Assembly: GCA_031276965.1 (NCBI GenBank)
Contig: JAISMC010000002.1
Location: 1 to 35,340, forward strand
Direction of reading: 5' to 3'
DNA: 35,340 bases
From: Treponema sp.
Lineage (GTDB): Bacteria > Spirochaetota > Spirochaetia > Treponematales > Breznakiellaceae
Under the pieces are notes generated by a model that did not search any database, had not been told where the DNA came from, and was given only the letters and a program-made list of their open reading frames with translations. This document shows, one piece after another, positions 7,801-15,138 of the stretch (position 1 is its first letter; the number at the start of each line of letters is the position of its first letter). The position numbers were made by a program, and so were the translations under genes.

Positions 7801-9803
7801 AGGGGGGTCCGGTTCGAAAGGGTCAAGCCTGAAAAGAGGGGCGCAGCCTGATTGGGCACGGGAACCTCGGAGATAAAGGAGGTGGAGTCGGAAAAGCCCA
7901 GGATGATTTCGGAGCCCTCCATGCCGGCGAGACGGTAGAGGCCGGTGGTGTCGGGCTGTTCAAAACCGAAACCGGTAGTAACCTGGATTTTCAGCGCATC
8001 GTAGTCCCAGGCCGCCTTGGCCCCCAGGCCCACCGTACCGGGACTGGAAACCCCCTCCTCGGTGTAACTTTCGCCGGTGATGTTCCACCGCATCCCTATG
8101 CCCAGGGCCGAACTGAAACGGCCCCCGGCGTCATAGACCGCGCCGATTCCCGCGGCAAGGCTGCCCATCCGGGACTGATCTCCCTGTTTTAAGTAGGTGA
8201 TGCGGATAACTTCGTTAAAGCCCGCGGGGGTTTCCAGCTGCACCGTTCCGCTGTCGGGATTGTAGCGGATACGGGGGTCCTCCACGCCGCCCCGGAAAAC
8301 CTGAACCGAACCGGGAACCACGTCGGTCCCCAGGGAATAGCCCGAGCCCCCGTAGTTGGTAAAACGGAGCCGTATATCTTCGGGAAAGGCTGTTTTTCCG
8401 GGGAGGTAGATTTCGGGATACTCCGCCGCCAGGGGCCACCGCTCCTCCGCGCTCCGCCGGTCCTGGGACACCCTGCCCCCGACAATTTCGTACACCGACC
8501 GGCTGGCGCTGGGGGTTCCCGCGTAGAGGGGTATATTGGCGGAGAGGGATATGTCCGCCACGGACAGTACCTCAAAGCCGCGGATCCGGTCTCCGGTGGA
8601 AAGCTTGATCAGGGCGGCGTCCACGGCGTTGCTGGTGGGGGCGCCGTAACGGCTCTGCCGTTCAAAGGGAGAGAAGGTTCCCGGTTCGTAGATTACCAGG
8701 GAAGGAGTACCATTGATACTTACCGTGCCGGGTATGTTCGCGGGGCTTCCCGGAGAGGCGGTTCGCTGGCCCGGCTGGGGATAATCGCTTAGATTGACGG
8801 GATTGAACCGGTTCTGAACTTCTCCAAGAAAATCCGTGGGAAGGCTGTAACTGCTGCCCATGGAATATCCCCCCGGATAGGACACCGCCACCATACCCTT
8901 CGGAACGGAGCTTAGCTCCACAAGACCGTAGCGGGCGCTTACCGCGTATTCGCTGGCCTGGGCAAGCCGCCAGCGGCGGCCATCGGTATCGCTAAGATTC
9001 CCGTTGGAATCTTCAAAGTAGACCACCGGAACCGCGGTGATGTTATCGTCGGGGAGCACGAAAGAAAGGCCCCGGAGGGGGCTGGTAAGGGCAACGTAAC
9101 CGTAGGTCCGTTCCCGTTCCCCCACGAAGGTCCGCTCTTCCCTGACTGCGGCGTCGTACCGGATAAGGCTGTGGATGGTAACCGGCCCCACCCCGAATTT
9201 TCCGTAGGCGCCGAAGGAAGAGGGGGAATCCCCCCCCAGGTCCAGATAAGGAAAGGCTGGATAATCCAGCCCCGTATTGCCTACCCCCACGTACTGGACA
9301 AATTCGCCGGGGAACCCCTGGTAACCGGCCCGGTAGGTGTTAAGGTCGTAATCGTCAAGAAAGCTGGCCTCCACGAACCATCGTTTCCTGATCCACAGGG
9401 ACAGGGTCAGATCCGCCTCCTGTTGAAAGAGGATTGGAGAGTCTCCGGAAGCGGCGCTGACCCCCAGGGGGGTAAGGGCAATACCCCAGCTTCCCGTCAG
9501 GGTCCCCTTCCAGTAGCCCGATACCAGGAGGGATACGTCCGTACTTCCCACGGTAACGGACATCAGTTCCGGGCTGGCCTCGCTGGTGATCCTCCGCCTG
9601 AGGCTCTCTACGTCCAGTTCCAGCGCCGGGGGCGGCGTCTCCGGCGCTTCTCCGCCGCCGGCCTCATCGCCGTGGAGGGGCAATTTGCCGGAAAGCAGCA
9701 GTAGAAAGAGGATGCCCCGGAGAATCCGGCGGCGGGTCCCGGTACGGACTCCTTTGGCCGGAAGGCGGGTCCATGCCCCCCTCTTTAGGGCGGGGAAAAC
9801 CAT
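4887..9803 (-). CDS. Very large predicted outer-membrane beta-barrel protein
   Basis: From ATG 9803 the product is 1638 residues; AGGG lies 8 nt upstream. An in-frame TTG at 9899 has its own AGAGGG and a -10 box just upstream, and would add 32 residues. A long basic N-terminus and a hydrophobic stretch (ILFLLLLSG) look like a signal peptide. The rest is rich in alternating aromatic/polar strands. Near residue 500 is a segment VVPGSVQVFRGG, then a barrel-like stretch. Near 940-1010 is a LamG-like stretch ending VYVNGARTGS, and the last 500 residues are barrel-like. The chain ends in Phe (TTLNITF), a BamA-type C-terminal signal. Size and strand pattern faintly recall the SprA translocon of gliding Bacteroidota, but this is unproven. 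It ends inside repeat copy B. Confidence 0.8.
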   Translation of the reverse strand: MVFPALKRGAWTRLPAKGVRTGTRRRILRGILFLLLLSGKLPLHGDEAGGGEAPETPPPALELDVESLRRRITSEASPELMSVTVGSTDVSLLVSGYWKGTLTGSWGIALTPLGVSAASGDSPILFQQEADLTLSLWIRKRWFVEASFLDDYDLNTYRAGYQGFPGEFVQYVGVGNTGLDYPAFPYLDLGGDSPSSFGAYGKFGVGPVTIHSLIRYDAAVREERTFVGERERTYGYVALTSPLRGLSFVLPDDNITAVPVVYFEDSNGNLSDTDGRRWRLAQASEYAVSARYGLVELSSVPKGMVAVSYPGGYSMGSSYSLPTDFLGEVQNRFNPVNLSDYPQPGQRTASPGSPANIPGTVSINGTPSLVIYEPGTFSPFERQSRYGAPTSNAVDAALIKLSTGDRIRGFEVLSVADISLSANIPLYAGTPSASRSVYEIVGGRVSQDRRSAEERWPLAAEYPEIYLPGKTAFPEDIRLRFTNYGGSGYSLGTDVVPGSVQVFRGGVEDPRIRYNPDSGTVQLETPAGFNEVIRITYLKQGDQSRMGSLAAGIGAVYDAGGRFSSALGIGMRWNITGESYTEEGVSSPGTVGLGAKAAWDYDALKIQVTTGFGFEQPDTTGLYRLAGMEGSEIILGFSDSTSFISEVPVPNQAAPLFSGLTLSNRTPLVYRNFRNTDLFGSTSIMDIGWSGASVVSGESGPYLARDSVLASEILAAEFDTLAAGSWTGFQVPLGEDGAAFEGAEQIQVPYRFYDIATKTAWTPALTDFRMIIQFGSLSNKDSGGSGGNENPGLIVEANIPYAGSSGIAGFTLNDEDRRKLLDAKYMRLIIINTGSSPVNDKAVLIARPIIRGSGFRPITADPAGTVSRAPDGNAGFPSVSAAEVWDPSLSNSTVSRLHSGGGQRVLEVKWHDLAAYSDTSAAGIDGRTSAIPLSNYRTLSFFIKGPDTASPLPPGSAFRFIAGRGPNGPAALEAKDIDAGLFTPGQWSKVEIRYGGGDSAVYVNGARTGSVFYRPSALRKSGSEAPGMGGYAEDSSGQSGYAALYLKSAGPSLPDGTFSVDEIILEDPSPSYRFNGGTVVEWNRPGELLSVNGAAVLSDVKITTALESGVRGDPFTPESELFYGVMNRSRLETKFLGAALSTDISFLSANDYSYWTAGHGVSRSWGPFSLGESFAAAPHDRTMNHHFSLGWSSLIRSSFNADIVYEYEKLQRQWRASLGVTPNPETASGVSFDADWRWSENTNQPDQWMPNYAETWARSWEPLMPDPGGGASRRDAHGLFRAALDTRPVGLEFSIDGSSNFSKPVNSTQSATTGRLDFPFVFGNYRGLFRGERYFTRSLFYSGNDFRNDQYKYLESLADTPLLWLTPPLYSFFDPFLPGTLDRSLSKSDSAEITEYGRFSDRLALTLQFPGSYGLSSLFIPRSFQYQMDRTLEHKLDTRTDVLNTGVSLGFQGINMFGAFGAKPLFTFYENDEISHSLGAAAAFPKGEDPSWRIQAEQSMDFYGFLGSRLSLTNTFTMSDSGWVESLTIDWTVLAKKTILGLLYDWTANKIENKSTWPALSSLAAAEYERLRKESMELMIDNSGGYTRFSLILGHESIIRVMGRLYLSVFAKLDCTQDERTEILSFIGTVGTTLNITF
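9767..9803. repeat. GC-rich stem-loop shared with 30345-30380
   Basis: The stretch GGGTCCATGCCC, a C-run, CTTTAGGGCGGGG and a final CCAT matches 30345-30380 at about 30 of 37 positions. It folds as C-rich arm, TTTA-type loop, GGGCGGGG arm. Here its minus-strand ATG is the chosen start of the large outer-membrane protein gene. The shape resembles the right-end hairpins of IS200/IS605-type elements, which is a resemblance only; no transposase is nearby. Confidence 0.5.
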
Positions 9804-9892
9804 CCGTACGCCCTGAACGGACCCGCCGGCTGCGCCGTTACGGCCCGCGGGTACATGGAATTCCCTCAATTCACCCTTTAAGCGGCGCGTAC

Positions 9893-9927
9893 TTAGCAAA
9901 ACAACCCTCTTTGCTGTATAGTATAGT
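9893..9927. promoter_or_regulatory. Divergent promoter region between the outer-membrane protein gene and DUF503 gene
   Basis: On plus, TTAGCA (9893-9898), an 18-bp spacer and TATAGT (9917-9922) make a fair promoter for the DUF503 gene; a second TATAGT overlaps at 9922-9927. On minus, TATACT (9925 to 9920) precedes AGAGGG and the TTG at 9899. The two promoters overlap, so transcription in the two directions may compete. Confidence 0.5.
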
Positions 9928-9970
9928 TAACTTGCAGGGGGGATTTATACCCCGGCGGCAAGAGGCGTGT

Positions 9971-10258
9971 ATGGTAGTTTCGATGATACAGATGATATTT
10001 GAGATTCCCGGTGCGGGGACTATAAAAGATAAGCGGCGCATTGTTAAATCCGTTAAAGATAAACTGCAGCGCCGTTTCCGTATGAGCGCCGCCGAGGTGG
10101 ATCTTCATGATTCTCTATCCTTTGCCCAAATCGGCGGCGCTGTGGTATCCAATTCCAGGTCCTTCGGCGAATCGGTACTGCAGAAGGCCTTTGCCATGAT
10201 CGAAAAGGAAATTCCGGTCCGTATTCAGGATGTCAGTATCCATTCGGAAGATTTTTAA
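9971..10258 (+). CDS. DUF503 (YlxP-like) family protein
   Basis: The 95-residue product starts at ATG 9971 with AGAGG five bases upstream, giving the usual DUF503 length. An upstream in-frame open stretch back to 9773 lies over the divergent promoter and is not coding. The family pattern is clear: GAGTIKDKRRIVKSVKDKL near residues 13-31 corresponds to the conserved LKEKR..V.S...RL motif, followed by RFRMSAAEVD. DUF503/YlxP proteins are small cytoplasmic proteins found near translation or ribosome-maturation genes in many bacteria; their biochemical role is unsettled. The TAA is followed after 9 nt by the lipoprotein gene, so the two are probably one operon. Confidence 0.9.
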   Translation: MVVSMIQMIFEIPGAGTIKDKRRIVKSVKDKLQRRFRMSAAEVDLHDSLSFAQIGGAVVSNSRSFGESVLQKAFAMIEKEIPVRIQDVSIHSEDF

Positions 10259-10267
10259 GGAGCCTCC

Positions 10268-10918
10268 ATGAAGGGACAGTATACCGGCTTAGCCTTGGCA
10301 GCCCTCGTTTTGTTTACTTCTTGTATCGGCATAAAGTCCGATATTACTATACGCGGGGATGAATCGGGGACCATTAACCTGGAATACCGCATTGCCCATA
10401 GCCTGGAATCGATGGGAAAGCTTGACGGTAATGAAAAGCGGCCCCCCGTCCCAGTGGGCAGGGCCGATTTTGAAAGGACCGTGGCCCGCGTTCCGGGGCT
10501 CAGGGTGGCCGCTTTTTCATCCCGTGTGGAAGGCGGGGATCTGGTTAACAGGGTAAAGCTGGAATTTGCCGGCCTGGAGGCTTTAACCGGTTTTCTTGAT
10601 TCGGGGGGAAACCTGGCCGCGCTTTACCGGGAACAGGAGGGAACCCGTATGGTCCTCGTTCTTGGAGGGGGCGGGGATGACGGTACCGATCCGGCCCTTC
10701 TGGAACTTGTCCGTTCCTCCTTCGCCGCTTACAGCCTGGACTTCAGCCTTACCCTGCCTGGGGACGGGGCCTTTAACTTCATCGACAGCACGGGGCGCAG
10801 CCTGGAAGGGCCGCCTGCGGGTACTGTGAACATCCGGGGAAGGACGGCGGCCTTTTCCTGTCCCATGGGGGATCTGCTTGCCTCCGCGGAACCGGTCATT
10901 CTGGAGATACGCTGGTAA
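10268..10918 (+). CDS. Small lipoprotein, unknown function
   Basis: The 216-residue product starts at ATG 10268 behind AAGGAG (overlapping the upstream stop) at good spacing. The N-terminus MKGQYTGLALAALVLFTSC is a lipoprotein signal with Cys19 as the likely acylated residue; the relaxed lipobox is usual for spirochaetes. The mature part opens ITIRGDESGTINLEYRI, a beta-rich pattern seen in LppM-like envelope lipoproteins, and has a glycine-rich patch LVLGGGGDDG near residues 128-137. I do not recognise a specific family. It is likely anchored in the inner membrane or the inner leaflet of the outer membrane. It is convergent with the next gene, with only 18 bp between stops. Confidence 0.8.
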   Translation: MKGQYTGLALAALVLFTSCIGIKSDITIRGDESGTINLEYRIAHSLESMGKLDGNEKRPPVPVGRADFERTVARVPGLRVAAFSSRVEGGDLVNRVKLEFAGLEALTGFLDSGGNLAALYREQEGTRMVLVLGGGGDDGTDPALLELVRSSFAAYSLDFSLTLPGDGAFNFIDSTGRSLEGPPAGTVNIRGRTAAFSCPMGDLLASAEPVILEIRW

Positions 10919-10936
10919 CCGGCAAAGGGCCCGTCA

Positions 10937-12991
10937 TTACAGGGGAAGGGTACTGGTCATCTTGAGCGTATAATCCCCCGGACCGGGCTCCGAAGAGCCG
11001 TAGAGCGCCTCGGCCCGGAAAAAACCGGAAAAGTCCAGGGGCACTACTATTTCTATGTCCAGGGGCACGGGGGGATCTTCGCCAAGGATGAACCGCACGA
11101 TACGTCCCTCCCCGCCGTATTCAAAGGGGACGGGGGCGTCGTAGATCACCGGCATAGCCGTTCCGGTATTCAGGTACAGATCGATCCGGTCCGGTCCGCC
11201 GGGAGCTTCTATGCGGATATTGAGGATACGCCTTTCCAGCAGGGTCCGCTCATCCATGGTCAGCTTCAGCCGGTCCTCCAGGATCCGCTGCGGCGGCTTT
11301 ACCGGGGGATTATGGGCAAGGCGGGCGCCGTAGGCCGTCAGGGACAGCAGGGACAGGCCCAGCAATGTTCCGCAGACTGCGCCGTAAACAAAACGCCGCT
11401 TCTTTAACGGAGGCTTAAAAAGCCTGAGGGACGGCGTTTTCCCCCGGATCAGGGCGCTTCCCCGTTTACAGATCATAAAGATCGACATGGCAATAAGGGT
11501 CATGTTCAACATAAAAGGAATATTCCGTCCCAGGATCAGATCTACAATTTCCCGGCTCCCCGTATCAATGACATTCTTTACCGCCCCTGCGGCCTGGGCC
11601 GGCAGCGCCAGGGCGCAGAGAAAAACCGGAACCGGCGCCCTGAAAAGCGAGGCCAGGATGGTCCAGAAGAAGGCCCAGAGGAACACCGGTATGAAGGTGA
11701 TATCCAGCGCTGCGGCGGCGCAGATCCCCAGAACAAGCAGGGCGACCGCGGCGTTACCGTAGAATTTGGCCTTCCTCGGGATCGGGATATGGCTGCAGAA
11801 CCGGGAAATCAGCAGGAGGCAGAGGAGAACCGTACAGCTCTGCAGAGCCGCGCCGCCGTAGTATACCCTGGGGGAAGGAACGGCAAAGCCCTTCAAAATA
11901 AGGGAGAAGATCAAGGCCGTACCGTAAAATGCGCCGAAGATCAGGGCAAAGATGAGAAGGATCAGCCAGGAACGCCTGAGAAAAAAGCGCCATTGCAGGG
12001 CCAGCATGGGCCGGGCCAGAGCGGAATAGACGAGCAGCATGAACAGGGCCAGCGCGGCGGTGAAGAAGAACAAAGCAATGGCGGTAAATTCGGAGAGAAA
12101 CAAAATCCTTCCCGGCAGATTGATAAAGGAGTAATGGGTATCCGCCCTTATCCCGGAAAAATCAAGGGAAGATGCATATTTGAAAAGCTGTTCCCCCATG
12201 GTTTCCGCGGTGATGGACAGGTCCGCGGTTCCCTCCGGGGGCCGTACAAACGGATACGGGGCGGCGGGCGTATCAATCCCTTCGAGGTAGAGCCCGGAAA
12301 GTCCCGCCGCCCGGACGATTTCCAAAACCGGCGGCCCCCGGACCAGGAAGAGTTTGTAGAGTTCATTATTACGGACCGCAAAGCTCAGGGGTATATCCAG
12401 GTCAAGCAGAGGCCGCACCAGATGCAAAGGAGCTATGGTTCCCCCGTTTCCATGGTGAATCCGTATGCCCGCCGGGGCCTCTTCCGCATTCAGGTAGAGG
12501 AGTACGGCGTTTTCAGGATTGTCCAGACGGGAGACGGCGTCCCGTAATCCCGGATGATCCCAGCCGGAAAGGCCGGAAAGTTTCCGGTTTTCCCCCCCAA
12601 GGAAGACAACCCGGACGGCGGCGGGGGATGGTTCCCCGGACCGGAGACGGGCCCTCCGTATAAAGGCCAGCCCCGTTTCGACGGCAAAGGGAAGGACCGG
12701 GCCGGAGGAAGTCCGGGAATTCAGCGGAATAGCCAGCACCAGGACGCCGGGATTTTCCGCCAAGGGATTTCCGGTTTCCCGGACAGGAGCGATGGATACC
12801 TGAACGGACGAGCCGAATTCCCCGTAGGCTGCCAGGAGGGGACGGATCTCGAAGGGAATATGTTCTTCGCTCAGTATACGGATAAGTTCGCTGCGTCCGT
12901 TCCTCTCCTCCGCCGGTTCCGCATAGACCCTTAGGGGAAGGAACAACAGCGCCAGGAGGAGAAACCTTTGAAAAACCCCGGATGACACCAC
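10937..12991 (-). CDS. Signal-peptide-bearing multi-pass membrane protein with degenerate M28-peptidase-like domain
   Basis: The start is uncertain: GTG 12991 (or the next codon, GTG 12988) has no good ribosome binding site, but the following FLLLALLFLPLRVYA is a clean signal peptide. Of 684 residues, about 30-285 form a periplasmic domain. The stretch VRVVFLGGENRKLSGLSG (near 125-142) and the later VLLYLNAEEAP resemble the strand-loop segments of M28 aminopeptidases, but I cannot find a full set of zinc ligands. Residues about 295-510 contain seven or eight hydrophobic segments. A further transmembrane helix near 540-560 leads to a beta-rich C-terminal domain. It might be an inactive peptidase-fold membrane protein, but this is inference. 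The gene is divergent from the 13135 gene. Confidence 0.75.
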   Translation of the reverse strand: MVSSGVFQRFLLLALLFLPLRVYAEPAEERNGRSELIRILSEEHIPFEIRPLLAAYGEFGSSVQVSIAPVRETGNPLAENPGVLVLAIPLNSRTSSGPVLPFAVETGLAFIRRARLRSGEPSPAAVRVVFLGGENRKLSGLSGWDHPGLRDAVSRLDNPENAVLLYLNAEEAPAGIRIHHGNGGTIAPLHLVRPLLDLDIPLSFAVRNNELYKLFLVRGPPVLEIVRAAGLSGLYLEGIDTPAAPYPFVRPPEGTADLSITAETMGEQLFKYASSLDFSGIRADTHYSFINLPGRILFLSEFTAIALFFFTAALALFMLLVYSALARPMLALQWRFFLRRSWLILLIFALIFGAFYGTALIFSLILKGFAVPSPRVYYGGAALQSCTVLLCLLLISRFCSHIPIPRKAKFYGNAAVALLVLGICAAAALDITFIPVFLWAFFWTILASLFRAPVPVFLCALALPAQAAGAVKNVIDTGSREIVDLILGRNIPFMLNMTLIAMSIFMICKRGSALIRGKTPSLRLFKPPLKKRRFVYGAVCGTLLGLSLLSLTAYGARLAHNPPVKPPQRILEDRLKLTMDERTLLERRILNIRIEAPGGPDRIDLYLNTGTAMPVIYDAPVPFEYGGEGRIVRFILGEDPPVPLDIEIVVPLDFSGFFRAEALYGSSEPGPGDYTLKMTSTLPL

Positions 12992-13078
12992 TCAAACATA
13001 GTCTTTCCCCCATGAACCGTCAATATTTAGCCTGGCCTGTTTCAAAATCCGGTATTTTGCAGCAGCCTACGGTTCTTA

Positions 13079-13107
13079 ATGACACTACCGGCTTTTTTGT
13101 GTATACT
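13079..13107 (+). promoter_or_regulatory. Sigma-70-type promoter for the 13135 gene
   Basis: ATGACA (13079-13084), exactly 17 bp, then TATACT (13102-13107): five of six matches to each consensus hexamer. Transcription would start near 13114, which rules out the longer open frame beginning at 12982 and supports ATG 13135. Confidence 0.75.
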
Positions 13108-13134
13108 GCGGAAAGCTTCTCCCAAGGATTTGAC

Positions 13135-14319
13135 ATGCGGAAAGATAAAAAGGATGTTTTCGAACTGCCGCTGAAATTTATCTTTACCGAAACGGGGGCT
13201 TCGGTTTTTATGCGGCAGAACAAACGGCTTGTCCGGATGAAGATGGGAGATTATACCGAGGAATACGGCATTTCTCTGGAGAAAGTTACTCCCGCGTCGA
13301 TTCAGCGTATGTTGATCATCGATTATATTTCCAAAATAGAAGTGTCCGGGGTGGAGCCCGTTGCCAGCAGAAAGGAGATTATCGATCTTTCCAAGCTGAT
13401 AGTTTACGGCCTCCTGTACCGTCAGCATAATATCGCCGCCCTGACGCGGATCCTCGCCGCGGAACCGGTAAAAAAGTGGAACCGGGCCAATCCCTTTACG
13501 GTGCTCGATGAAAAAACCCAATTTAAGGAAGGCTTTCTGGAACTTTTCCTCCGCGGCCACGGGGATGAGATAGCCTCCGTCAGGAAGGATATTCTCAAAC
13601 CCATCGCAGCTTCGATAGCAAAAAACGAGCAATTACAGCCGGACGAAAAAAACATCCGGATGCTCCTCTGCGGCAAATTTCTGGATGAGCTTAATCCTAT
13701 CATCTGGTTTGTACTGCTGAAGTTCAAGGGTTCCCCTGACGCAGGAGGCGGCCGGTCCCTGGATTTTTTCACGCTGGTTGGAGAAATTCGGAACAGCCTG
13801 GCGGAGTTTCTCGAAAAATCCGTGGTTGCCGAATACGCCGCCCTGATGATCATTGAACTGGCGGTCAACATTGAAAATTCCAACATGCTCCGGGAAAAAC
13901 AGGTGCTGGAATCGGGTAAACAGATCGATATGCGGACCATTTTGGCGGATCCGAATCTCCGTTCCGCCCTCATCGAGGAGCTGAGGAGAAAAAACAGCCT
14001 GGTTACTTTTTCCTGGAAGATAGGCGGGGGAAGCTCCTCTATAGGAACCGGCGGCAGGTTTCAGCTTACCCTCTACGATAAGGATTCCCACTTTCAGGAG
14101 ATACGGGATTCCATAGAAACAAAAAAAATGACGGATCTGAGCCGCAGGAATCTGTCCGATCTGTATCAGGATCTGGCCCGGAAAGGGGCGGATTCCGAGC
14201 TGGGGCTGTACTATCTTTCCTACCTGAACGAAGCCTGCGAAAGGGTGGGGGTAAAGTTTGAGTCCATGGTAAACGAGGTGCAGGATACCACTATCATTAC
14301 CCTGTCATTTTCGCTGTAA
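13135..14319 (+). CDS. Conserved-looking cytoplasmic protein, possibly GHKL-ATPase-related
   Basis: The 394-residue product starts at ATG 13135, with AAGGA six bases upstream and a near-consensus promoter just before. It has no signal peptide or membrane segment. I do not recognise the family with confidence. Two stretches recall the ends of a histidine-kinase-type ATPase fold. EYAALMIIELAVNIENSN (near residues 235-252) looks like an N-box helix, and SELGLYYLSYLNEACERVG (near 357-375) looks like a G2-box helix after ELGL. Both are degenerate, so nucleotide binding is doubtful. The final strand TTIITLSFSL also fits that fold. The gene stands alone: its promoter is its own, and a small hairpin and another promoter follow it. 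Confidence 0.7.
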   Translation: MRKDKKDVFELPLKFIFTETGASVFMRQNKRLVRMKMGDYTEEYGISLEKVTPASIQRMLIIDYISKIEVSGVEPVASRKEIIDLSKLIVYGLLYRQHNIAALTRILAAEPVKKWNRANPFTVLDEKTQFKEGFLELFLRGHGDEIASVRKDILKPIAASIAKNEQLQPDEKNIRMLLCGKFLDELNPIIWFVLLKFKGSPDAGGGRSLDFFTLVGEIRNSLAEFLEKSVVAEYAALMIIELAVNIENSNMLREKQVLESGKQIDMRTILADPNLRSALIEELRRKNSLVTFSWKIGGGSSSIGTGGRFQLTLYDKDSHFQEIRDSIETKKMTDLSRRNLSDLYQDLARKGADSELGLYYLSYLNEACERVGVKFESMVNEVQDTTIITLSFSL

Positions 14320-14342
14320 CGGAAACCGGGAGGGGGTTTCCG
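14320..14342. terminator. Short hairpin after the 13135 gene
   Basis: CGGAAACC (14320-14327) pairs with GGTTTCCG (14335-14342) across a G-rich 7-nt loop. There is no T-run, so termination would be weak; the position directly after the TAA is the main argument. Confidence 0.35.
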
Positions 14343-14400
14343 GATTCCCCGTAAGATTCGGGCATACCGGAATTCCGCATCCGCCCCCCAGGCGCACGGC

Positions 14401-14429
14401 ATGACAAAGCCGGCACTTTAGATTATAGT
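14401..14429 (+). promoter_or_regulatory. Sigma-70-type promoter, apparently giving a leaderless mRNA
   Basis: ATGACA (14401-14406), 17 bp, TATAGT (14424-14429). The expected first transcribed base falls at about 14435-14437, and the GTG start of the lipoprotein gene is at 14436. No ribosome binding site precedes that GTG, and no later start would leave a usable lipoprotein signal. Confidence 0.65.
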
Positions 14430-14435
14430 AAACTG

Positions 14436-15134
14436 GTGATAACTAGAGGGGCCCTTGCGGCGTTTCTGGGGGGATTGGTTCTGCTCTGTTCCTGTTCCCG
14501 GACCGAACCAAAGATAAGCTATGGAATTCTGCGGCTGGTCTACTTTGAGGAATCCCTTCCCGAAGCTTCGCCTGCGGCGGACAGTCCGGGGAAAGTTCCG
14601 CGGCCGGACATAATCGAGCGTTATTCCTTTTTTGTGATCCCCGAAGACGAAGACGGCCTTGAGGACATTGACCGGCTTGAACTCCGTTATGACCGGGAGG
14701 GGCTGATCTGGTCCCTCTCTTCCGAAGACTGGATAAGCCTCCAGCATGAGGGACAGACCTGGGTGGGAAGCCGCAGCATCGCCATGGTAGACGGTGAAAC
14801 CCTGCCCCGGGGACAGTTTAGGGCGGTACTTACCGACAAGGGCGGGGAACGGTCAGAGCGGCTCTTTACCTTTGACGCCCCCGCGGAGGCCCGTTTTCCG
14901 TTTCCCCGCTGGGTTGCCGGTGAAGGTTTTTACCGCATTGAGTCCCTCTATCCAGAGCATTATTTTATCTGTTATGACGGTCAGGGCGCCGTCCTTGGTG
15001 CTTTTCCATTGAACTCCACCGTGGGGGAGCTGGCGGAACTGGAGCTTCCCCCGGAGACCCGGGGGATAGCCCTCTGGGCGGATGATCCCGAGTACAGTAC
15101 CGCCGCTTTGACCGGTGTAATTTCCCTGCGGTAG
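14436..15134 (+). CDS. Lipoprotein, unknown function
   Basis: The 232-residue product starts at GTG 14436. The N-terminus MITRGALAAFLGGLVLLCSC is a lipoprotein signal; Cys20 with LCS before it is the best acylation site (Cys18 is an alternative). The start choice is forced by this signal, although there is no Shine-Dalgarno sequence. The mature part is acidic and beta-rich, with PEDEDGLEDIDRLELRYD near residues 70-87 and a C-terminal ALWADDPEYSTAA. I recognise no family. The TAG at 15132 forms part of the AGGA before trmB, 4 nt downstream, so this gene and trmB and ligA probably form an operon. It sits in the envelope, whereas its two operon partners act on nucleic acids. Confidence 0.8.
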   Translation: MITRGALAAFLGGLVLLCSCSRTEPKISYGILRLVYFEESLPEASPAADSPGKVPRPDIIERYSFFVIPEDEDGLEDIDRLELRYDREGLIWSLSSEDWISLQHEGQTWVGSRSIAMVDGETLPRGQFRAVLTDKGGERSERLFTFDAPAEARFPFPRWVAGEGFYRIESLYPEHYFICYDGQGAVLGAFPLNSTVGELAELELPPETRGIALWADDPEYSTAALTGVISLR

Positions 15135-15138
15135 GACC

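Noticed and set aside
9773-9970. Longer start for the DUF503 gene
   Set aside because: It would add 66 residues unlike the family and would cover the divergent promoter; ATG 9971 gives the normal length.
12982-13134. Longer start for the 13135 gene
   Set aside because: The extra 51 codons contain the near-consensus promoter, while ATG 13135 has both a good ribosome binding site and correct distance from it.
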